Shown in pieces: positions 1-8,644 of a stretch of 40,593 nucleotides of DNA (position 1 is its first letter; every line of letters starts with the position of its first letter). Location of the stretch: NCBI GenBank assembly GCA_902790375.1, contig CADARY010000013.1, positions 1-40,593 on the forward strand, in the 5' to 3' direction. A model generated the notes under the pieces. That model ran no database searches. It saw only the letters and a list, made by a program, of their open reading frames with translations, and was not told the DNA's origin. The position numbers and the translations under genes were made by a program. This stretch comes from Oscillospiraceae bacterium (GTDB lineage: Bacteria > Bacillota > Clostridia > Oscillospirales > Oscillospiraceae).

Positions 1-105
1 TTCCCTGTGGAAAACTTCTCGCATGATGTGCCTTGCTGCTGTTCAGCCGTTCGTTTTAAGCTGTTGCTATTGCTTTGGCCTGCATGAATATTTCAGGGTC
101 AGTAT

Positions 106-1020
106 ATGCTGCAGTTCAATTACGGCGGAAACGGTCAGACCGTGGTTTGCGGCCCTGACGGAAGCGTCTTCTATGATTCCGGGAAAATCATGGGCGATGT
201 TGCGCCGCTGATTATGAAAGAGGTTTTGAAGGCAGGCGTCTGGGCTCCGATCGCCGTTTCCTATGACATGACCGAGTGGGAGTGCCGGAATGGAGACAAG
301 ACGATCAGAGGCCACTACATGCTGCCGAAGGACTATGAGAGCGGCAGGCTGCCCACCATCATTTTCTCCCACGGCTTTAACAGTACGCACATGCAGGTGA
401 CGGTCAACTATGCGGCCAAAATCGTCGATGAAGGTTACGCCTGCATCCTGTTTGACTTCTGCGGAGGTTCCGCTGACAGCACCAGTGACGGGAATGGCAC
501 GGAGATGTCCATCTTTACAGAAGAAGAGGAACTCAAGTGCGTGTTTGAAGCGGCCAAGACCCTGGATTTTGTGGATCCCGACCAGATGTTCCTTCTCGGA
601 TGCAGCCAGGGAGGCGTTGTCTCGGCCATGGCAGCCGCGGATCTCCAGGGCGAGGTAAAGGCCCTGGTCCTCTGCTTCCCGGCCTTTACGCTGGTGGATG
701 ACGCAAAGGCGGCCTACGCCTCGATCGACGAGGTGCCGGAGACTGTGGAAGTCATGGGCTTCACCATTGGCCGCATCTACTATGAGGGGCTGTTTGATCT
801 GGACATTCTTGCGGATGTTTCCCGTTATAAAGGCGATGTGCTGATCCTGCACGGCACCGCAGACAATATTGCCCCGTACTCTTATTCGGAAGCCGCGGTC
901 GAGGCCTATGAAAACGCCAAACTGATCCCCATTGAAGGAGCCGGTCACGGATTCCGGGATAAACACCTGGATGAGGCCATGGTTCCGATCACGGAATTTA
1001 TCAAAGCACACACAAAGTAA
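106..1020 (+). CDS. Alpha/beta hydrolase (serine esterase/acyl hydrolase)
   Basis: The 304-residue protein has the alpha/beta-hydrolase pattern. An oxyanion-type SHGF motif lies at about residue 88, the nucleophile elbow GCSQGG gives Ser167, an acid Asp253 sits in HGTADNIAP, and His281 sits in GAGHGF. No signal peptide is visible, so it should be cytoplasmic. It probably removes acyl groups from an imported substrate, but the substrate cannot be read from sequence. The start is uncertain. ATG 106 has only a weak GGG upstream, and ATG 190 or 214 would also keep the whole fold, which begins near residue 45. A terminator hairpin follows at 1070-1107, so it is transcribed apart from the operon starting at 1286. 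The first 105 bases of the window hold nothing I can assign. Confidence 0.8.
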   Translation: MLQFNYGGNGQTVVCGPDGSVFYDSGKIMGDVAPLIMKEVLKAGVWAPIAVSYDMTEWECRNGDKTIRGHYMLPKDYESGRLPTIIFSHGFNSTHMQVTVNYAAKIVDEGYACILFDFCGGSADSTSDGNGTEMSIFTEEEELKCVFEAAKTLDFVDPDQMFLLGCSQGGVVSAMAAADLQGEVKALVLCFPAFTLVDDAKAAYASIDEVPETVEVMGFTIGRIYYEGLFDLDILADVSRYKGDVLILHGTADNIAPYSYSEAAVEAYENAKLIPIEGAGHGFRDKHLDEAMVPITEFIKAHTK

Positions 1021-1069
1021 ATAATCATTTTCGTGCCGCAAGACACGGAAATGGTTGAGCTCTGTCACT

Positions 1070-1107
1070 GAAGCCCCGCGGATACGTCCAAGGGGCTTCG
1101 TGTTTGT
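1070..1107 (+). terminator. Rho-independent terminator after the 106-1020 hydrolase
   Basis: GAAGCCCC (1070-1077) pairs perfectly with GGGGCTTC (1092-1099) across a 14-base loop and is followed by a T-rich run (GTGTTTGTTC). It lies 50 bases after the stop codon and isolates the hydrolase from the downstream promoter. Confidence 0.75.
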
Positions 1108-1133
1108 TCAGCAGGCTTCCCAAATGCTCTGGC

Positions 1134-1238
1134 AAACTGCACAAAATCAAGCTTCAAATTTTGGAAGGCCGATCTGAAAAAATGTCGGATTGTTCCCAAG
1201 TCCTGTCCTTGTTGAAAAGGGGCGGCCTATCGTAAAAT
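1134..1238 (+). promoter_or_regulatory. Promoter and two-part activator site for the 1286-8516 operon
   Basis: AAACTGCACAAA (1134-1145) and GATCTGAAAAAATGTCGGA (1171-1189) recur ahead of the symporter gene, at 8494-8505 and 8531-8549, with the same internal distance. A -10-like TAAAAT lies at 1233-1238, 50 bases from the start of TGTCGGA to the start of the -10 box, against 49 at the second site. There is no good -35 hexamer at 17-base spacing. That fits a promoter dependent on an activator, plausibly one of the two AraC-family regulators in the window. The -10 assignment is by eye. Confidence 0.6.
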
Positions 1239-1285
1239 AAACAATATGATGGACTGCGCATAGAAGATGAAATGGAGGAGCAAAC

Positions 1286-2230
1286 ATGAAAAACGAATGC
1301 CTTCGCCTATATGAAAACCGCGAGGATATCACGCTGACCTGCTATGTCTGGACGGACACACCAGAGCTTCTGGGCGGAAAAAAACGCCCCGCTGTCCTGA
1401 TTTGCCCCGGCGGCGGGTACTTCAACTGCTCGGACCGGGAGGCGGAACCGATCGCCCTGCGCTTTGCGGCAATGGGTTACCACACCTTCGTCCTGCGCTA
1501 CTCCACCTATGCAGAGGGAGGCTCTTTCCCGAACATCGGAGAACCCATCGCTGTAAAGCAACGGGATATGCACCCCGCGCCGCTGTGTGACATCGGCGCG
1601 GCCATGCGCCTCATCTGCGCGCATGAGAACGAGTGGCTGGTAGACATCACGCGCATTGCGGTCTGCGGCTTCTCGGCGGGCGGGCACAACGCCGCCATGT
1701 ATGCCACCCGCTGGCAGGAAAACGGCTTCCCGAAGCCTGCGGCGGCGATCCTCGGCTATCCGCTGACTGACTATGTGTTTAAGCATAAGTATGAGTCCCG
1801 GCAGATGGGCGGCGTTACGATGTTCTTCCGTGCCTCGGATACGGCATTTCTCGGTACGGCCGAGCCGACGGAAGAGCAGCTCGAGGACGTGAGTCCCGCG
1901 CGGCACGTGACAAAAGCCACGCCGCCGACCTTTCTCTGGGCAACGGCAGCGGACGAGCTGGTGCCGGTGCAGCACTCCCTTTTGATGGCGACGGCGCTTG
2001 CCAACACCGGGGTCCCCTTTGAAATCCATATCTTTGAGAAGGGCAAACACGGCATGGGTCTCGCCGATCAGGCCAGCGCCGAGGCGCTGAGCGACTGCAA
2101 TGCCGACGCCGCAGGCTGGGCGGCGCTTGCCGCCAAGTGGCTGGAAAAGCGTTTTGCACTGCCGCTGCCGGAGAAGAGCGCCTTTGAGCGCATGATGGAG
2201 AGCGGCGGCAACCCCGGCTTCGGTGGCTGA
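1286..2230 (+). CDS. Alpha/beta hydrolase, acetyl-xylan-esterase/BD-FAE-like
   Basis: The 314-residue protein resembles the BD-FAE/lipase-like carbohydrate esterases. CPGGGY (residues 40-45) is the HGGG-type oxyanion loop, GFSAGG gives nucleophile Ser130, AADELVP gives Asp223 and GKHGMGL gives His255. It likely removes acetyl or other acyl groups from plant glycans or glycosides. It has no signal peptide. A clear AATGGAGGAG ribosome binding site precedes ATG 1286. It is the first gene of a tight operon (hydrolase, GH43-like, GH78, broken MBL hydrolase, GH2), and the next start lies one base after its stop. The natural substrate is not determinable. Confidence 0.85.
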   Translation: MKNECLRLYENREDITLTCYVWTDTPELLGGKKRPAVLICPGGGYFNCSDREAEPIALRFAAMGYHTFVLRYSTYAEGGSFPNIGEPIAVKQRDMHPAPLCDIGAAMRLICAHENEWLVDITRIAVCGFSAGGHNAAMYATRWQENGFPKPAAAILGYPLTDYVFKHKYESRQMGGVTMFFRASDTAFLGTAEPTEEQLEDVSPARHVTKATPPTFLWATAADELVPVQHSLLMATALANTGVPFEIHIFEKGKHGMGLADQASAEALSDCNADAAGWAALAAKWLEKRFALPLPEKSAFERMMESGGNPGFGG

Positions 2231-2231
2231 T

Positions 2232-3116
2232 ATGAAGACAAACGCGATCAATATCCGCGATCCCTTCGTCCTGCTTCACGAAGGAAGGTATTATCTCTAC
2301 GGCACGCGCAGCGCGACCTGCTGGGGCGAGGCCGACGGCTTCGACTGTTATGTCAGCGACGACCGTGAAAACTGGGACGGCCCCTTCGAGATCTTCCGCC
2401 GGACGACCGGCTTTTGGGCGGACCGGGCGTACTGGGCGCCGGAGTGCGTATTCCATGACAAGACCTTCTTCCTGATCACAACGCTCGGCGCTTCGGATCG
2501 TAAAAAGGGGATCTATGCCATGCGCAGTCAATCGCCCCTCGGACCTTTTGGACCCTGGGGGGAAGAACTTACACCGCCCGACTGGGCCTGCATTGACGGC
2601 ACAGTATACTTTGAGGGGCGGAAGCCGTATCTGGTCTTCTCCCATTCCTTTGAGGATGACCCGCGCGGCGATATGTGCGCCGTTGAGCTCAAGCCCGACC
2701 TGTCGGGCGCGGCGGGTGAGGTCGTGACCCTGTTCTCTGCCGCCGCCGCGCCATGGGCGCGGCCGGTGCCCTTTGCAAAAGCGGAGTTCGGGATGGAAGG
2801 CAATGTGTATTTTACCGACGGACCATGCGTAAAGAAGCTCCCGGACGGCAGATTGGTCATGACCTGGTCGAGCTGGAGCGAGCAGGCCTATGCCGTCGGC
2901 GTGGCGGAGTCCGAAAGCGGCTCTGTCTTTGGCCCCTGGCGGCAGCTTGAAACGCCGCTCTACCCGGCAAACGGCGGACACGGGATGCTGTTTGAGGAGA
3001 AGGACGGCTCCCTGTGGTTTACCCTGCACACCCCCAATGAAAAATATGCGGAACGCCCGGTCTTCTTCCCGGTCGAGACGGATGGAGAACTGAGATTAAA
3101 GGAGGACAAACCGTGA
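2232..3116 (+). CDS. GH43-like glycosidase
   Basis: A single-domain five-bladed beta-propeller glycosidase of the GH43 clan, about 294 residues. The opening INIRDPFVLLHEGRYYLYGT holds the catalytic-base Asp10, CIDGTVYF holds the pKa-modulating Asp122, and TDGP near residue 196 stands at the general-acid position usually written EGP. Families of this kind remove alpha-L-arabinofuranosyl, xylosyl or galactosyl residues. ATG 2232 is preferred; GTG 2223 is in frame but overlaps the preceding stop, and neither has a good ribosome binding site, so translation is probably coupled to the 1286 gene. No signal peptide is visible. The stop overlaps the start of the following GH78 gene (GTGA). Confidence 0.8.
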   Translation: MKTNAINIRDPFVLLHEGRYYLYGTRSATCWGEADGFDCYVSDDRENWDGPFEIFRRTTGFWADRAYWAPECVFHDKTFFLITTLGASDRKKGIYAMRSQSPLGPFGPWGEELTPPDWACIDGTVYFEGRKPYLVFSHSFEDDPRGDMCAVELKPDLSGAAGEVVTLFSAAAAPWARPVPFAKAEFGMEGNVYFTDGPCVKKLPDGRLVMTWSSWSEQAYAVGVAESESGSVFGPWRQLETPLYPANGGHGMLFEEKDGSLWFTLHTPNEKYAERPVFFPVETDGELRLKEDKP

Positions 3117-5587
3117 AGCTGACAAATCTTCGCGTGTGCAATCTGAGCGAACCCATCGGCTATGCGATGGACGCCCCGGTTTTTTCCTGGACGACGGAAG
3201 ACTGCGACGGCAGTCAGCTTTGGGCGGCGCTCTCAATAAGCGCCGGGGGAGAAAACGTGTTTGACAGCGGCACGGTTCAGAACGCCGATAGCCTCGGCTG
3301 GCGCGTCGAGCTGCCGCTCAAGGCCCGCACGCGCTATGACTATACGCTGACCGTCCGCGCCTGCGGCGGCGAAGAGGCGAGCGCACGGAGCTTTTTTGAG
3401 ACCGGGAAGCGGAATGAGGCCTGGGAAGCCCAATGGATCAGCCCCCGCGTTTCTCAGAGCGCCGCGCTGCTGGAAAAGAGCTTTCAGGCAGAATTTGAGG
3501 AGAAATCAGCCCGTCTGTATATCTGCGGTCTCGGCGTCTACGAAGCTTACCTGAACGGGGAAAAGATCGGGGACGAATATCTGGCTCCCGGCTACCATTC
3601 CTATGATTTTTATTTGGCAGCGCAGACCTATGATGTGACAAAAATGCTGAAAAACGGAGAGAACAACCTGGTCATTGCCCTGGGTGAGGGCTGGTTCAAG
3701 GGGCGTCTGGGCTTTGAGGGCGGGTATACGGATCTGTACGGCGACCGCCTTTACGCGATAGCCGAGCTTTGGCAGGGCGACCGTCTTGTGCTTTCAACCG
3801 ACGAGAGCTGGACAGAGCGCCGATCACCCGTCATGTTCAACAATATCTATGACGGCGAGATCTGGAACGCATGGGAGTCGCCAACGCCTGTCGGCCTCGT
3901 CGAAGCCGCTTGCCCGAAAGCCTGCGGACCGCTGCAGGATCGCCTGTCTCTGCCGGTGAAGGAGTTTGACCGCCTGCCGGCAATGGAACTGATCCGTACC
4001 CCGAAGGGGGATACCATCCTGGATTTCGGTCAGAACCTGACCGGCTGGGTTGAATTCAAGTCCCGGCTCCCCGAGGGGGAAAGGATCACCCTGACGGCGG
4101 GAGAAATCCTGCAGGACGGTGAATTCTATCATGACAACTACCGCACGGCAAAGGCGGAATTCATCTACATTTCGGACGGCACCCCGCGGGACTGGATACG
4201 CCCGCATTTTACCTTTTACGGCTTCCGGTACATGAAGGTTGACTGCGCTTTTCTGGTGGCGGCGGAGGACTTCACCGCCGTGCACCTGCGCAGCGCCATG
4301 CCGCAGACGGCGAGATTCGAGACCGGAAACACTCTTGTCAATCAGCTTTTCCAAAACGCCCTCTGGGGCATGAAGGACAATTTCCTCGAGGTGCCGACGG
4401 ACTGCCCCCAGCGGGACGAGCGCCTCGGCTGGACGGGCGACGCGCAGGCCATCTCCGAGACGGCGTGTCAGACCCTGTACATGCCGGCCTTCTATCGGAA
4501 GTATCTCCGGGACATGCGGGCCGAGCAGTCCGTTCTCGGCGGCAGCGTGCCCAATGTGGTTCCGCGCATCAAGCGGGACATGATCGGCAATTCCGGCTTC
4601 TGCCCCTGGGCGGACGCGGGCGTCATCATTCCGTGGAACACGTGGCGCTATTACGGAAACAAGAGCCTGCTCGCGGAGACCTACCCCGGCATGAAGGCCT
4701 GGGTAGATTTCCAGAGACAGAGGGAGGAGACCATCGAGGGCCCGCATCTTGTCAAAGACGGCTTTCACTTTGCCGACTGGCTGGCCCTGGACAATCCCGA
4801 GCCCGGTCCCTTCGGCGCGACTGATCCGCTCTATATCGCGAGCGCCTATTACTTCCGCTGCGCGCAGATCGTTGCGGAGGCAGCGGAGCTCTTCGGACTT
4901 CCTGAGGCGTCCGAATATGTACAGCTTGCCGCGGACATCCTGACGGCGATTCGTGAAAAATACTTTGACGAAAACAGCCTCTGCGTCGAAAAGACCCAGA
5001 CTGCGGCGGCTCTTGCCGTTGTGTTCGGCCTGACGGAAAAGCCGCAGGCGCAGGGGGACGCCCTGAATGAGCTGGTTGAGCAAAACGGCAGCCATCTCAA
5101 CACCGGCTTTGTCGGCACGCCCATCCTTTGCCCGGCACTGAGCATGACGGGCCACCACGATACGGCGGTGACGGTACTGCTGCAGGAGGACTTCCCGAGC
5201 TGGCTCTACAGCGTCAAGCTCGGCGCGACCACGATCTGGGAACGCTGGAATTCCGTCCTGCCAGACGGCCGCATGAATCCCGAAGGCATGAATTCCCTCA
5301 ACCACTATACCTACGGCAGCATCGCGGGATGGATGCTCTCCTGGCTCTGCGGCGTGCGTCCCGCGGAACCGGGTTATCGAAAAATCATCCTGGAGCCCCG
5401 CCCGGACCGGCGTCTGGGCCATGCCCGCGCCGAACTGGACACTGCCGCCGGCCATATCGTATGCGCTTGGCGGTATGAGGGCGATTCACTGCACTACGAC
5501 TTCACCGTGCCCTTCGGCGCTTCGGCGGAGCTGCGCCTGCCGGGGGAGACGCCGAAAGAGCTCGGAGCGGGAAGCTATGCGTTTTGA
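3113..5587 (+). CDS. GH78 alpha-L-rhamnosidase
   Basis: The 824-residue protein matches bacterial GH78. It has an N-terminal beta-sandwich (about 1-100), a rhamnosidase_N-type module (about 115-285), a linking beta domain (about 295-395), the (alpha/alpha)6 catalytic barrel (about 400-745) and a C-terminal beta domain. DCPQRDERLGWTGD (430-443) carries the acidic cluster, and TTIWERWNS around Glu710 carries the second catalytic acid. It would release terminal alpha-L-rhamnose inside the cell, as no signal peptide is visible. The GTG start at 3113 is set by AAAGGAGG about eight bases upstream. It overlaps the GH43 stop, so the two are translationally coupled. Confidence 0.93.
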   Translation: MKLTNLRVCNLSEPIGYAMDAPVFSWTTEDCDGSQLWAALSISAGGENVFDSGTVQNADSLGWRVELPLKARTRYDYTLTVRACGGEEASARSFFETGKRNEAWEAQWISPRVSQSAALLEKSFQAEFEEKSARLYICGLGVYEAYLNGEKIGDEYLAPGYHSYDFYLAAQTYDVTKMLKNGENNLVIALGEGWFKGRLGFEGGYTDLYGDRLYAIAELWQGDRLVLSTDESWTERRSPVMFNNIYDGEIWNAWESPTPVGLVEAACPKACGPLQDRLSLPVKEFDRLPAMELIRTPKGDTILDFGQNLTGWVEFKSRLPEGERITLTAGEILQDGEFYHDNYRTAKAEFIYISDGTPRDWIRPHFTFYGFRYMKVDCAFLVAAEDFTAVHLRSAMPQTARFETGNTLVNQLFQNALWGMKDNFLEVPTDCPQRDERLGWTGDAQAISETACQTLYMPAFYRKYLRDMRAEQSVLGGSVPNVVPRIKRDMIGNSGFCPWADAGVIIPWNTWRYYGNKSLLAETYPGMKAWVDFQRQREETIEGPHLVKDGFHFADWLALDNPEPGPFGATDPLYIASAYYFRCAQIVAEAAELFGLPEASEYVQLAADILTAIREKYFDENSLCVEKTQTAAALAVVFGLTEKPQAQGDALNELVEQNGSHLNTGFVGTPILCPALSMTGHHDTAVTVLLQEDFPSWLYSVKLGATTIWERWNSVLPDGRMNPEGMNSLNHYTYGSIAGWMLSWLCGVRPAEPGYRKIILEPRPDRRLGHARAELDTAAGHIVCAWRYEGDSLHYDFTVPFGASAELRLPGETPKELGAGSYAF

Positions 5588-5597
5588 GGAGCACAAG

Positions 5598-6100
5598 ATG
5601 TATTATCAGATCGAAAAACTGGACGGCTATTACCGCATCGGGAGCGCGGAAGCGGTTTTCTCTTATCTTGTCGTCGGAAGGCAGCAGGCAATGCTTATTG
5701 ATACAGGCTACGGCCTGGGCGATTTGAAGGCAGCCGTCGATTCTCTGACGAGCCTGCCGCTTATCATCGTCAACACCTAGTCGGCGATGCGGCGAACTTT
5801 TTCGTCGGGCTATTTGCGAGGGAATCCACCGGAAAGCAGAGCTATCTGAATATGCTGGATAAAATCGACGCGCTGCCGGTGGACGCATATATCGGCGGGC
5901 ACAACCCGCGGCCCATGACACATGAGGATCTGGCGCTCTTTCGCAGGGCGGCTGTGGAGGCGGATTACAGCAGAGGCGAGCCGTTCAGCCCCTTTATGGA
6001 TCAGGATCGGCATCCGCGCATCTGTTCACTGGCGGGCATCAAACCGGAGGATATGCTCCGCCCCGGCTACGCCGCCGTGGTCATTGCGGAGGATTATTAA
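5598..6100 (+). pseudogene. Broken MBL-fold metallo-hydrolase
   Basis: ATG 5598, with GAGGA upstream, opens a protein that runs through LIDTGYGLGDLKAAVD to LPLIIVNT and stops at TAG 5778. In an MBL-fold enzyme VNT should continue into the HxHxDH metal site. Instead the family resumes two bases out of phase from about 5780 (GDAANFFVGLFARES) through YIGGHNP to the stop at 6100. The intact paralogue at 19838-20713 has the missing centre. The gene thus shows an internal deletion that removed the metal ligands, plus a frame change. Each half is too short to fold as an enzyme. An assembly error could mimic this. It lies between the GH78 and GH2 genes. Confidence 0.8.
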
Positions 6101-6122
6101 TAAGAAACGGTGAGGTAGAAAA

Positions 6123-8516
6123 ATGAAACAGAAGCTATGGAATGACGGTTGGAAGTTCTGGCCAGATAAGGACGCCTTTGCCCTGGTCTGGAGCATCCCT
6201 GAAAATGCGCGGGACATCACCCTGCCCCATGACGCGATGATCGAAAAACCGGCATATGCCGAAAGCCCGAACGGCGGCAACACGGGCTACCGTGATGGCG
6301 GGAATTATACCTACGTCAAACATCTTGCGCTGACGGAGGAAGATCTTGGGCAAAAATTCATCCTCCGCTTCGACGGCGTATACTGCCATGCGCTGGTCTA
6401 TGTCAACGAGCAGCTGGCAGGCAGCGAGGCCTACGGCTACAGTACATTTTATGTAAACCTGACTCCCTGGCTGCACGCGGGCGTAAACGAGATCCGCGTT
6501 CAGGCGCGCAACGCGGGCATGACAAACTCCCGCTGGTATTCCGGCAGCGGCATCTACCGCGACGTGTATCTGTTTACGTCCAATGCTGTCTATCTGGAGC
6601 CGGACATGGTGCAGATTTCGACCGAGAGTGCGGACGCGGACAGCGCCGTTCTCTCCGTGAAAACAACGGTCATCAATGAAAGCCTCAATACCAGGACGCT
6701 CACGCTCACAAGCGCGGTGAAGACCGCCGACGGCAGCGCGGCAGGCGCCGACAAGTGCGCGTTCTTCCTCATGGCGGGGGAGAGCAAGACCCTCACCCAG
6801 CGCATTCTGGTCAAAAATCCGGCCCTGTGGTCGGAGGACAGACCCTACCTCTATACGCTGGAAAGCCGTCTATGCGATGGAGAGAGAGAATTGGACAGCG
6901 CCGCGGCGCGCTTTGGCATCCGCACCCTTTCTCTCGATGCGGCAAAGGGCCTGCGCGTCAACGGAAAAAGCGTCAAGCTGCGCGGCGCCTGCATCCACCA
7001 CGACAGCGGCCTGCTCGGCGCGGCGACCTATCCCGACGCCCAGCATCGGCAGATCAGGCTTCTGAAGGAAGCCGGCTTCAACGCGATCCGTATGTCCCAC
7101 CATCCGGCGGCACCGGCCCTGCTGGACGCCTGCGATGAGCTGGGGATGTTCGTTATGGATGAGTTTTCCGATATGTGGACGCGCGCCAAGAGCGATCTGG
7201 ACTACGCCCTCGACTTCGAAAAATGGTGGGAAACCGACGTCTCCCTCATGGTGCGCAAGGATTTCAACCACCCCTCCGTCATCCTCTATTCCGTCGGCAA
7301 CGAGATCCCGGAGATCGGCACGGATTTCGGCAGCGAGGTCTGCGCCAAAATCGCAGGACTGATGAAAAAGGTCGACCCGACGCGCTTCACCACGGCGGGC
7401 ATCAACGGTGTCTTTGCGGCGGGCGATCAGATGGGCCGCATCCTCGCCGACCTCTCCCGGGATATGCAGGCCGCCGGTGAGATCGAGGGAAATGTCAACG
7501 ACTTCATGACCGTCATGGACACCAAGATGGATCAGATCGTGGTGCATGACGCCATCTCCGAGCGGCTGGAGAAGGCCTGCGCGAGTCTGGACGCTGCGGG
7601 CTACAACTACATGGCCGCCCGTTACGAGCCGGACAGCGTCCATTATCCCAACCGTGTCATGGTCGGCTCCGAGACCTATCCGCCCGACATAGCCCGCAAC
7701 TGGGCGCTGGTAGAAAAACTCCCCTCGGTTATCGGCGACTTTACCTGGACGGGCTGGGACTATATCGGCGAGGCCGGTGTCGGCATTCCGGCCTATGCCT
7801 TCGGCGAGGGCGGCTTCGGCGCGCAGTACCCCAGCCAGCTTGCTTACTGCGGCGATCTTGACCTGACCGGCTTCCGCAGACCCCTGTCCTGGTACCGGGA
7901 GATCGTCTTCGGCCTGGAAAGGCGTCCGTATATCGCGGTTCAAAACCCGCATCACTACGGCCAAACGCTGATCAAAACACCCTGGGTGATGTCCGACGCG
8001 GACGCGAGCTGGGATTGGCCGGGCTGCGAGGGCAAGCCCATTGTCGTCGAGGTCTACGCCCCCGAGGGCGAGGTTGAGCTGTTCCTCAACGGCAAAAGCC
8101 TCGGAAAAAAGCAATGCGAAAAATGCCGCGCTTTGTTCGAGACGGTCTATGAGCCGGGCGAAATCCGTGCCGTATCGCACAGCCTTGAAAGCGCCCTGCT
8201 GACACCGTCAGGCCAAACGCGCCTGAGCATAAGCTGCGATTGCGAAGGAGAAAAACTGGTCTATCTGAACGCCGAACTGCGCGGAGAAAACGGCGCGCTC
8301 AAAACGGCCGAGGACGAGCTGCTCTCTGCCGAGGTCGAGGGTGCGGAGCTGCTGGGCTTCGGCAGCGGAGACCCCAAGCCGGCGCTCAATTACAACGAAG
8401 GCAAAACAAGAACATACAAGGGCCGCGCACAGCTCATCCTGAAAAAGCACGGCATGGAGGCAATACGCGTTTCGATACGTTCCGAATCAGGTAAAACTGC
8501 ACAAATTCTGTTGTGA
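6123..8516 (+). CDS. Glycoside hydrolase family 2 enzyme (beta-galactosidase/beta-glucuronidase type)
   Basis: The 797-residue GH2 enzyme has a sugar-binding jelly-roll domain (about 1-155, with the SRWYSGSGIYRDV signature), an immunoglobulin-like domain (about 160-270), a TIM barrel (about 275-600) and a C-terminal beta domain with ELFLNGKSLG. The acid/base is Glu394 in SVGNEIPE, and the nucleophile is probably Glu517 in VGSETYPP. It should hydrolyse a beta-linked galactoside, glucuronide or related sugar; the exact sugar is not determinable. No signal peptide is visible. A GTGAGG ribosome binding site precedes ATG 6123. It is the last gene of the operon that begins at 1286. Confidence 0.9.
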   Translation: MKQKLWNDGWKFWPDKDAFALVWSIPENARDITLPHDAMIEKPAYAESPNGGNTGYRDGGNYTYVKHLALTEEDLGQKFILRFDGVYCHALVYVNEQLAGSEAYGYSTFYVNLTPWLHAGVNEIRVQARNAGMTNSRWYSGSGIYRDVYLFTSNAVYLEPDMVQISTESADADSAVLSVKTTVINESLNTRTLTLTSAVKTADGSAAGADKCAFFLMAGESKTLTQRILVKNPALWSEDRPYLYTLESRLCDGERELDSAAARFGIRTLSLDAAKGLRVNGKSVKLRGACIHHDSGLLGAATYPDAQHRQIRLLKEAGFNAIRMSHHPAAPALLDACDELGMFVMDEFSDMWTRAKSDLDYALDFEKWWETDVSLMVRKDFNHPSVILYSVGNEIPEIGTDFGSEVCAKIAGLMKKVDPTRFTTAGINGVFAAGDQMGRILADLSRDMQAAGEIEGNVNDFMTVMDTKMDQIVVHDAISERLEKACASLDAAGYNYMAARYEPDSVHYPNRVMVGSETYPPDIARNWALVEKLPSVIGDFTWTGWDYIGEAGVGIPAYAFGEGGFGAQYPSQLAYCGDLDLTGFRRPLSWYREIVFGLERRPYIAVQNPHHYGQTLIKTPWVMSDADASWDWPGCEGKPIVVEVYAPEGEVELFLNGKSLGKKQCEKCRALFETVYEPGEIRAVSHSLESALLTPSGQTRLSISCDCEGEKLVYLNAELRGENGALKTAEDELLSAEVEGAELLGFGSGDPKPALNYNEGKTRTYKGRAQLILKKHGMEAIRVSIRSESGKTAQILL

Positions 8517-8597
8517 TTATTTGACAACCTGATCTTAAAATATGTCGGACAGTCCGAAATCGGCGCACTGTTCAGCTTTTCCCTTTCGTCTTATAAT
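8494..8597 (+). promoter_or_regulatory. Promoter and two-part activator site for the symporter gene
   Basis: AAACTGCACAAA (8494-8505) and GATCTTAAAATATGTCGGA (8531-8549) match the upstream site at 1134-1189 without gaps. TCGGACAGTCCGA (8546-8558) is also a perfect inverted repeat. A -10 TATAAT lies at 8592-8597, and the -35 position (8569-8574, TGTTCA) is poor, again suggesting activator dependence. The upstream half lies in the last codons of the GH2 gene. Confidence 0.65.
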
Positions 8598-8644
8598 TTG
8601 CACAGCAAAAGCATAAATGAAACGAAAGAAAAGGAGAAAGACTT

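Noticed and set aside
5852-6100. Separate small gene starting at ATG 5852
   Set aside because: The sequence is the C-terminal third of an MBL-fold hydrolase whose N-terminal part lies directly upstream in another phase; there is no ribosome site at 5852.
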